From contig DAOWMC010000013.1 in NCBI GenBank assembly GCA_030643285.1, positions 1-11,438 of the forward strand: a DNA stretch of 11,438 bases, in the 5' to 3' direction. The translations under genes and the position numbers were made by a program. The notes beneath the pieces were generated by a model. That model ran no database searches. It worked only from the letters and a program-made list of their open reading frames with translations, and was not told where the DNA came from. Shown in pieces: positions 6,782-11,438 of this stretch. Numbering within the stretch: position 1 is the first letter of the stretch; each line of letters begins with the position of its first letter. The DNA comes from Methanobacteriota archaeon. GTDB lineage: Archaea; Halobacteriota; Syntropharchaeia; DAOWMC01.

Positions 6782-8503
6782 TCAATAATCAATACCTAAA
6801 AAGTCCAAAAGCTCGTAAAGTGACATCGAATTCAAAACATCACCTTTTTCTACCCACCCGCGCCTTGCAGTTGCGACGCCATAGCTCATCAGGTCCATCT
6901 GGGGTGAGTCATGAGAATCGGTGGATATTGCTATTTTAACCCCATTTTCTTTTGCATGCTTGCAGTGAATATCATTTAGATCCAGCCTCCTTGGATTTGC
7001 GTTTGATTCCAGAACAACACCGGTCTTTTTTGCCGCTTTTATAACTCTATCCATATCAACTTCATATGGTTCCCTTTTTCCTATCAGGCGGCCTGTCGGG
7101 TGTGCGATTATGTCCACATTGGGATTATCTATGGCAGAGATGATTCGATTCGTCATGCTTTCTTTATCCTGAGAAAACTTTGTGTGAACAGCTGCTAAAA
7201 CAATATCAAGTTTGCTCAAAATTTCATCATGAAAATCAAGGGTGTTATCAGACCTTATATCCACCTCAGATGATGAAAGTACCCTGAAATTGGGTTCGTC
7301 TAAATCTTTATTAATCTTCTTGATTTTATCGATTTGAGCTTCCAAACGATCTTTTTTTAACCCACCTGCAATTCCCATGGAAGAAGTATGATCGGTGACT
7401 GCAATATATTCGTAGCCCCTGTGTTTTGCAGCTTTGGCCATCTCAAGTATGCTTTTTTTACCGTCGCTCCAGTCTGTGTGGATGTGTAAATCTCCTTTGA
7501 TATCGCTTTGTTTCACCAATTCAGGAAGTTCACAATTCAAAGCCGCATTTATTTCACCACGGTCCTCTCTTAGTTCGGGTGGAATGTAACTTAAACCAAC
7601 ACTTTTATAAACCTCTTCTTCGGTTTTGCCAGCTATCTTCTCTTCTTTTCTGAACACGCCATACTCATTAATTTTAAGCCCTTTTTTTATTGCCAGCTCC
7701 CTCAATCTAACATTATGCTGTTTGGATCCTGTAAAATACTGCATCGCCGCACCATAGCTTTCCGGATGAACAACCCTCAAATCCACCTGCACATCCCCAA
7801 ATATTATACTCGATTTGGTTTTTCCACGTGCCAAAATTTCAGATACCCCATCTAAGCCAGTAAAAGCATCCATAACTGGATTTGAATCCGTAGATGAGAC
7901 TAATATATCAATATCTCCAATCGTTTCTCTCATGCGCCTTAGACTACCAGCAAAAACTGCTTTTTTTACACCTTTTATACACTTCAGAGATTTTACGATT
8001 GCTTCGGCATATGGCAGTGCTTTTCCAAGTGAGATACGTCCCTGATATAGTCTGTATAGTTCTATTCCCCTCAAAATATTCTCTTCAGTCTTTTTTCCCA
8101 TTCTAAAAAGCCCTTGCAATTCATTATTTTTACAGGCTTGTTCCAGGCTTTCTATACTGTCAATACCAAGTTCTTCATGTAGTTTATATGTTTTTTTTGG
8201 ACCTAGCCCCTGTATCTCGAGCATTTCCAAAAGTCCGGATGGTATCGATTCTTTTAATTCTTCATGATACTTGATCTTGCCAATTTTTATTATCTCATCA
8301 ATCTTTTTGGCTAAAGCATCACCTATTCCTGGCAGGTCCTTAAGACCATCTTTTTTTGCAATATTAACCAGATCCTGTGTGAGTCCTTCTATCGTCCTTG
8401 AAGCATTTCTATACGCCCGTATCTTGAATCTGCTTTCGCCCTTTAGCTCCAAGATATTTGCAATCTCATCAAATACAAGCGATATCTCAAGATTAGTGGA
8501 CAT
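6782..8503 (-). CDS. polX: DNA polymerase X family protein with PHP domain (PolX)
   Basis: A repair polymerase of the bacterial/archaeal PolX type: a Pol beta-like gap-filling polymerase joined to a PHP phosphoesterase/exonuclease domain. At 573 residues it is the usual length. In order: an 8-kDa-type helical domain (1-80) with a helix-hairpin-helix LPGIGDALAKKI (57-68); a second HhH at QGLGPKK (98-104); the nucleotidyltransferase palm with GS (186-187), D197 and D199 in GDIDIL, and D241 in VDLRV as the three metal-binding Asp; then the PHP domain from about 336 with DLHIHTDWSDG (H340, H342, D347), TDH (370-372), E413, H440, H468 and TDSHD (528-532). All PHP metal ligands appear present, so 3'-5' exonuclease or AP-endonuclease activity is expected. 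The start ATG at 8503 has AGGGG 5 nt upstream. It is transcribed divergently from the coiled-coil gene across 142 bp. Confidence 0.95.
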   Translation of the reverse strand: MSTNLEISLVFDEIANILELKGESRFKIRAYRNASRTIEGLTQDLVNIAKKDGLKDLPGIGDALAKKIDEIIKIGKIKYHEELKESIPSGLLEMLEIQGLGPKKTYKLHEELGIDSIESLEQACKNNELQGLFRMGKKTEENILRGIELYRLYQGRISLGKALPYAEAIVKSLKCIKGVKKAVFAGSLRRMRETIGDIDILVSSTDSNPVMDAFTGLDGVSEILARGKTKSSIIFGDVQVDLRVVHPESYGAAMQYFTGSKQHNVRLRELAIKKGLKINEYGVFRKEEKIAGKTEEEVYKSVGLSYIPPELREDRGEINAALNCELPELVKQSDIKGDLHIHTDWSDGKKSILEMAKAAKHRGYEYIAVTDHTSSMGIAGGLKKDRLEAQIDKIKKINKDLDEPNFRVLSSSEVDIRSDNTLDFHDEILSKLDIVLAAVHTKFSQDKESMTNRIISAIDNPNVDIIAHPTGRLIGKREPYEVDMDRVIKAAKKTGVVLESNANPRRLDLNDIHCKHAKENGVKIAISTDSHDSPQMDLMSYGVATARRGWVEKGDVLNSMSLYELLDFLGIDY

Positions 8504-8554
8504 TTAAACCCCTAAGATTACCAGCAACCTGCTGCCGTTAAGGATAACTTCTTA

Positions 8555-8600
8555 TGTGGTTCTTTCCTTAAATTTTTGGATGAGTCACAGATGAACCACA
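8555..8600. promoter_or_regulatory. 8-bp inverted repeat in the divergent promoter region
   Basis: TGTGGTTC (8555-8562) and its exact complement GAACCACA (8593-8600) are separated by 30 bp. They lie between the PolX start (8503) and the coiled-coil gene, with the right arm ending 2 bp before the TATA box. The right arm overlaps the expected TFB recognition element, so a bound regulator would block initiation. Candidate operator by position only. Confidence 0.4.
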
Positions 8601-8612
8601 AACTATATATTT
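8601..8612 (+). promoter_or_regulatory. Archaeal TATA-box promoter of the coiled-coil/phosphatase unit
   Basis: AACTATATATTT is a strong TATA box preceded by the purine-rich CACAAA where a BRE is expected. Transcription would begin about 25 nt downstream, near 8630, leaving a leader of roughly 15 nt before the ATG at 8646. Confidence 0.6.
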
Positions 8613-8632
8613 TGGTTCTTTTAATTTACTGT

Positions 8633-8639
8633 GAGGGGG
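8633..8639 (+). promoter_or_regulatory. Ribosome binding site deciding the start at 8646
   Basis: GAGGGGG lies 6 nt before the ATG at 8646. A GTG at 8631 in the same frame is rejected because it overlaps this site and falls at the predicted transcription start. Confidence 0.6.
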
Positions 8640-8645
8640 TTTTTT

Positions 8646-9038
8646 ATGAGCGATGAATCAAGAGATCTATTAATTGAACGATTAGAAAGAAGATTGATGA
8701 ATAAAGAAAATGAACTTTCTGATTTTTACAGAAATGTTAGCGACCTTGAAAGCCGTGTATTCAACCTCGAGCTGGAAATTTCCAAGTTGTATGAGCTTTT
8801 CAATGAGTACCTCGAAAAGGCACCAGAGGAAGAAACTTCAGAAAGATGGTCAAAAGAAAATACGAGTACAAAATTCAATGGAGAGGTTATAATAGCGGAG
8901 GATAGTTATGTTGATCCATTCACCTCTAAATATGGGGATAAGGGTCAGATAATCATAGCCGAAGAAAATAAAAGAGCCTCAATTTATAACAAGAGAATAT
9001 GCCGGGAAAATGAAGATATTATAATTACTGCAAGTTAG
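8646..9038 (+). CDS. Small coiled-coil protein of unknown function
   Basis: I do not recognise this 130-residue protein. Residues about 5-58 are highly charged with a leucine/isoleucine heptad pattern (LLIERLERRL, LESRVFNLELEISKLYEL), so a coiled coil that dimerises or binds a partner is likely. A short acidic hinge (APEEETSE) follows. The C-terminal half carries three related hydrophobic strands: EVIIAED (80-86), QIIIAEE (101-107) and DIIITA (124-129), spaced about 20 residues apart. There is no signal peptide or membrane segment; it is probably cytoplasmic. It has its own promoter (TATA at 8603-8610) and ribosome binding site, and the phosphatase gene begins 25 nt after its stop, so the two are probably co-transcribed. 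It may be a regulatory or scaffolding partner of the phosphatase, but that is only inferred from gene order. Confidence 0.75.
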   Translation: MSDESRDLLIERLERRLMNKENELSDFYRNVSDLESRVFNLELEISKLYELFNEYLEKAPEEETSERWSKENTSTKFNGEVIIAEDSYVDPFTSKYGDKGQIIIAEENKRASIYNKRICRENEDIIITAS

Positions 9039-9063
9039 AGTTTTGTAAACGTTTTTAATCCTT

Positions 9064-9960
9064 ATGATAAAAGCTTGCAGTCGGGACCAAAAAGTTTCCT
9101 CATGTCCAATGCTCATTCAGAGAACCGGCATCAAAACCGTAGCTGCTGTAAGTGATATACATGGATGGTATAAGCCATTTGTTGAGCTTTTAGAAAGAAG
9201 TGGGATTATTAAAAGGATCGATAAGATCAACGAAGAAATAGATAAAAAAAGGTCTTTTGGGGCAGGAAATGACCTCTTTCAATATTGTGGTGGCTCAACT
9301 GTCATTGTCATAGCTGGCGATTTTGTGGATGTTGACTCGGAAGGGGAGAAAGTTTTAGAGTTGATTATAAATCTTGAGAGGGAGACTTTGAACGCGGGGG
9401 GAGAGCTAATTACGTTATCAGGTAATCACGAAAGATTTTTTTTGGATTCGGATAAGCAGTATTGGGGCAAGATAGGTGGATATAAAAGGTGGATTGAAAA
9501 AAGACCTCTAATGGCTATTGTAAACAACATTCTATTCGTTCATGCAGGTATCAGCGATAGGGCTTTGAAAATCGTGGATGAGGGTAAAAGAGATGGGGAG
9601 GATTTCATCTGTGCTTTTAAAAGACAGCTTTTTGAGGATGAAAGGCTCGGCTGGGAGGTTACAAATAGGATGTTCTCCCTGCGAGATAGAGAAACGTTGG
9701 GCAAAATAAGAGACAGGATGGACGTAGATTATATCGTTGTTGGGCATACCTCCACTTATGGTAAAAAACGAAGTGAAATCCGGCTGGTAGGACCAAAGAT
9801 TGATGGCAAGCCAAGGATTTTTAACATAGATACCGAAATAGGGGATTGGTATAAAGGGTTTGAAGGACATAAAAAAAATAATGGTGGGTTACTCTTTTTA
9901 AGATGGACAGAAGACGATGAGTTGGAAACGGAATATGTATACAGGGCCCAAGATCACTAA
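9064..9960 (+). CDS. PPP-type metallophosphoesterase (serine/threonine phosphatase-like)
   Basis: A calcineurin-like, two-metal phosphatase of the PPP group, expected to hydrolyse phosphoproteins or other phosphomonoesters in the cytoplasm. The 298-residue protein shows the metal-binding signature in order: SDIHG (30-34; D31, H33), GDFVD (85-89; D86, D89), GNHE (120-123; N121, H122), LFVHAG (157-162; H160) and VVGHTS (225-230; H228). Between the fourth and last motifs a lysine/arginine-rich insertion (about 165-220) contains WEVTNRMFSLRDRE. The start is uncertain: no ribosome binding site precedes the ATG at 9064, and a Met at residue 16 (9109) would start closer to the first conserved strand. 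It follows the coiled-coil gene by 25 nt. The real substrate is unknown; diadenosine tetraphosphatase-like activity (ApaH family) is an alternative within the same fold. Confidence 0.88.
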   Translation: MIKACSRDQKVSSCPMLIQRTGIKTVAAVSDIHGWYKPFVELLERSGIIKRIDKINEEIDKKRSFGAGNDLFQYCGGSTVIVIAGDFVDVDSEGEKVLELIINLERETLNAGGELITLSGNHERFFLDSDKQYWGKIGGYKRWIEKRPLMAIVNNILFVHAGISDRALKIVDEGKRDGEDFICAFKRQLFEDERLGWEVTNRMFSLRDRETLGKIRDRMDVDYIVVGHTSTYGKKRSEIRLVGPKIDGKPRIFNIDTEIGDWYKGFEGHKKNNGGLLFLRWTEDDELETEYVYRAQDH

Positions 9961-10099
9961 TTAAGATTGGAAAGTATTAACGCATTTTCATCTTTTGCAA
10001 CTAATTTTGAAGTTTATTGACGCTTTCAACGCTCTATTTTTCGATCTTTGCTACTTCTATGTACATAAGGTTTTTGTATGTGTTCAAATGAATACATTG

Positions 10100-10115
10100 G
10101 CTAATCTGCTAATCT
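10100..10115. repeat. Tandem 8-bp repeat upstream of H-NOX
   Basis: GCTAATCT occurs twice head to tail in the 208-bp gap between the phosphatase stop and the H-NOX start, about 50 bp before the H-NOX ATG. Could be a regulator site or chance; I could not identify a convincing TATA box near it. Confidence 0.4.
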
Positions 10116-10157
10116 CAAAAAGTAAAAACTGTGTTTAGTTGGAAATGGTGAAAAAAG

Positions 10158-10164
10158 GGTGATC
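10158..10164 (+). promoter_or_regulatory. Strong ribosome binding site of the H-NOX gene
   Basis: GGTGATC pairs over 7 nt with the archaeal 16S rRNA 3' end (GATCACC) and sits 4 nt before the ATG at 10169, fixing the start. Confidence 0.7.
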
Positions 10165-10168
10165 TAAG

Positions 10169-10690
10169 ATGAAAGGAGTAATTGTAATCTGCCTAAAAGA
10201 AATGGTGGTAGAAAAATTTGGAATAGACAAATGGAAAGATGCTTTGGTAAAAGCGGGAATTGACAAGGAACCTTCTATCTGGCCAGTATCAAATATCGAT
10301 GATCAGGTTGTTTTGAGGATACTTAACTCACTGTGCGAAGTTCTGGGCATATCCTTGACCCAAGCAGCGGATGCATTTGGTGAGTACTGGGTCAATGTGT
10401 ATACGCAAAAGATGTATCCTACTTATTATAAGTATATTAAAACGGCAAAGGAATTTTTGTTGAAGATGGATACAGTTCATGTTTCTACAACTGAAAATAT
10501 GACCGATGCCAATCCACCAAGGTTCGAATATGAGTGGGGTGATGAAAAGACTCTGATTATGAAGTATAAATCCCAGCGGGGCTTGATAGATATTATGGTG
10601 GGGTTAATCAAAGGAGTTGGCAAATTATATAAGGAAGATCTAAGAGTAACCAAACTTGGGGACGATAAAGTCAAAATTGTTTTTCAATAG
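10169..10690 (+). CDS. Stand-alone H-NOX (heme NO-binding) domain protein, predicted NO sensor
   Basis: A soluble gas-sensing haem protein related to the regulatory domain of soluble guanylate cyclase. The 173 residues cover exactly one H-NOX domain and align by eye with the Thermoanaerobacter (Tt) H-NOX from MKG at the start to the final strand KVKIVF. The proximal haem ligand is His104 in MDTVH; PPR (116-118) matches the Pro that distorts the haem; Y133-x-S135-x-R137 (YKSQR) is the motif that binds the haem propionates. The Tt distal-pocket residues for O2 binding are absent: the Tyr140 position is Ile142, Trp9 is Leu9 and Asn74 is replaced (Trp74 by nearest alignment). Members of the family without this tyrosine bind NO and exclude O2, so an NO sensor is expected. 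Bacterial stand-alone H-NOX usually sits beside a histidine kinase, diguanylate cyclase or chemoreceptor; none is visible downstream. The gene has its own perfect ribosome binding site and lies 208 bp after the phosphatase on the same strand. Confidence 0.92.
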   Translation: MKGVIVICLKEMVVEKFGIDKWKDALVKAGIDKEPSIWPVSNIDDQVVLRILNSLCEVLGISLTQAADAFGEYWVNVYTQKMYPTYYKYIKTAKEFLLKMDTVHVSTTENMTDANPPRFEYEWGDEKTLIMKYKSQRGLIDIMVGLIKGVGKLYKEDLRVTKLGDDKVKIVFQ

Positions 10691-10782
10691 ACTTGTTGCA
10701 AAATAAAGGCAGAAATGATAAGTGGGTACTCTAAATTTGTAAAAGTACTAAAATCGGTATGCATGGCTTTATCTTTTGCTTA

Positions 10783-11059
10783 TTATGCAGCATGTCCAAT
10801 ATCCAATTTTAGGGGCCTTCCGCTTCTTTTCTTTGGTAATAGCCCCAAATATACTTTTTTCAGCCATTGATTTATCCCTGTGTATACAATCCTAATTTCA
10901 ATCCCAATTAACGATGATTCTGCTTCTACGCCAAATCTGTGAGCAATAATAATTAATTAGAATCAGTTTCCATGTCACTTTTGCATCTCTCTCCTGTTTG
11001 AACCTGCCAACTATCTCGTCAACATCGCCTGAAAATTCCACCCACAATTTTGTTTTCAT
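10783..11059 (-). pseudogene. Frameshifted N-terminal fragment of an IS630-like transposase
   Basis: Read on the minus strand, a frame starting with the ATG at 11059 gives MKTKLWVEFSGDVDEIVGRF, then KQERDAKVTWKLILI. It then drifts, and a second frame (10956 down to 10783) gives IAHRFGVEAESS, then VYTGINQWLKK and LLPKKRSGRPLKLD before a TAA. Together these resemble the N-terminal helix-turn-helix region of IS630-type transposases: a leading helix, a rfGV helix-turn-helix, a TVYxWIxxWLK helix, and the GLxxKxRSGRPxKL tail before the catalytic domain. The DDE catalytic part is missing, and a frameshift at about 10955 breaks the coding region. No target-site duplication or terminal repeats could be identified. 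Confidence 0.6.
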
Positions 11060-11137
11060 TTGTATCTTGTCATTTATTTGCTGTATTTATTGTAAAAAAT
11101 TTTCAGAAGGACTATATAGCGAATTGTATTATCCTAC

Positions 11138-11167
11138 TTAAACTTCAAAATTAAACTTCAGAAGTTT
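11138..11167. promoter_or_regulatory. Direct repeat and palindrome upstream of the right-edge gene
   Basis: TTAAACTTCA occurs at 11138-11147 and again at 11151-11160, 13 bp apart. The second copy is part of a perfect odd palindrome AAACTTC-a-GAAGTTT (11153-11167). It lies about 40 bp upstream of the TATA box at 11206, a suitable place for an activator site. No known regulator motif is recognised. Confidence 0.4.
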
Positions 11168-11200
11168 CTTGATTACATTAGAATTGATTCAAATGCTTAG

Positions 11201-11212
11201 AAAGATTTATAG
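11201..11212 (+). promoter_or_regulatory. TATA-box promoter for the methionine-rich gene
   Basis: AAAGATTTATAG combines a purine-rich BRE-like half with TTTATA, about 60 bp before the ATG at 11270. Start of transcription would fall near 11235, giving a leader of about 35 nt. Confidence 0.45.
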
Positions 11213-11269
11213 ATTCGTTGTTAATTATATGGACTATAAGATTAAAAGTTAATTAAAATTGGTGTTATA

Positions 11270-11438
11270 ATGTCTGGGGAAAATAAAGAAAAAGAAGTAA
11301 AAAAGCCTAAAAAAGCCTCATCTCCTCCAATGAATATTAACATGGTCAAATCAATGATGAAAGGTATGATGCAACCGGAGCGGATGGAGTCGATGATGGA
11401 GGATATGTTCAAACCCGAGCATATGAAATCTAGGGCAT
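11270..11438 (+). CDS. Methionine-rich protein, 3' end outside window
   Basis: The first 56 codons of an unrecognised gene. The ATG at 11270 has GGTG 5 nt upstream and a plausible promoter, and the frame stays open to the window edge. The N-terminus is short and lysine-rich (KEKEVKKPKKA), followed by a stretch with about a quarter methionine, including MVKSMMKGMM, MESMMEDMF and EHMKSR. A 13-residue near-repeat is visible: QPERMES, then KPEHMKS. There is no signal peptide. High methionine could mean metal (copper) handling or simply amphipathic Met-rich helices as in signal recognition particle M domains, but the fragment is too short to assign a family. I do not recognise it. Confidence 0.7.
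   Translation, partial: MSGENKEKEVKKPKKASSPPMNINMVKSMMKGMMQPERMESMMEDMFKPEHMKSRA

Larger units (their letters stand above)
10691..11269. other. Gene-poor interval downstream of H-NOX
   Basis: This 579-bp stretch carries the IS630-like remnant (10783-11059), a palindromic motif (11138-11167), a TATA box (11206-11211) and the ribosome binding site of the gene at the right edge. The first 90 bases (from gacttgttgcaaaataaag, just after the H-NOX stop) show no frame of interest and might include a transposon end, but no matching inverted copy was seen. Confidence 0.6.

Noticed and set aside
6492..6785. A 97-codon minus-strand frame overlapping the PolX stop
   Set aside because: It is antisense to the transposase remnant, lacks a ribosome binding site and has a low-complexity composition without a recognisable domain.
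8631..8633. GTG at 8631 as start of the coiled-coil gene
   Set aside because: It overlaps the ribosome binding site for the ATG at 8646 and falls at the transcription start predicted from the TATA box.
10060..10083. ACATA...TATGT as a hairpin or terminator after the phosphatase
   Set aside because: The stem is only 5 bp and AT-rich, with no following T-run; likely chance.

Overview
The window reads as archaeal DNA, most likely from a methane-metabolising euryarchaeote (a methanogen or an anaerobic methane oxidiser; I cannot place it more closely). The evidence is an MtxX / methanogenesis marker 4 protein, an isopentenyl phosphate kinase, an archaeal-type secretion ATPase with its membrane partner, PolX, ribosome binding sites of the GGTGAT(C) type and TATA-box promoters. 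Base composition is fairly low in G+C throughout.

Left part (1-3768, + strand): a secretion/pilus motor pair. The ATPase (open at the left edge, with a 14-residue repeat at its visible N-terminus) is followed after 6 nt by a double-domain TadC/ArlJ-like membrane platform, apparently translationally coupled. Middle (3780-8503, - strand): MtxX, a leucine-rich-repeat protein, isopentenyl phosphate kinase and, beyond a 0.5 kb scar holding a decayed transposase, the DNA repair polymerase PolX. Genes from IPK to MtxX run in one direction with short gaps and could share a transcript, although their functions differ.

Right part (8555-11438, + strand): a promoter with a strong TATA box and an inverted repeat drives an unrecognised coiled-coil protein and a PPP-type metallophosphatase. 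About 200 nt further on is a stand-alone H-NOX haem sensor of the Thermoanaerobacter type. It keeps the haem ligand His104 and the Y-x-S-x-R motif but lacks the distal tyrosine used for O2 binding, so it is predicted to be an NO sensor. No H-NOX effector (kinase, cyclase, chemoreceptor) follows it. Instead there is a frameshifted IS630-like transposase remnant, then a palindromic motif, a TATA box and the start of a methionine-rich protein that runs off the window.

The most interesting region is the accessory block 8555-11438: H-NOX close to a phosphatase and a coiled-coil protein of unknown role, bounded by transposon debris. A functional link between them is only an inference from position and strand.
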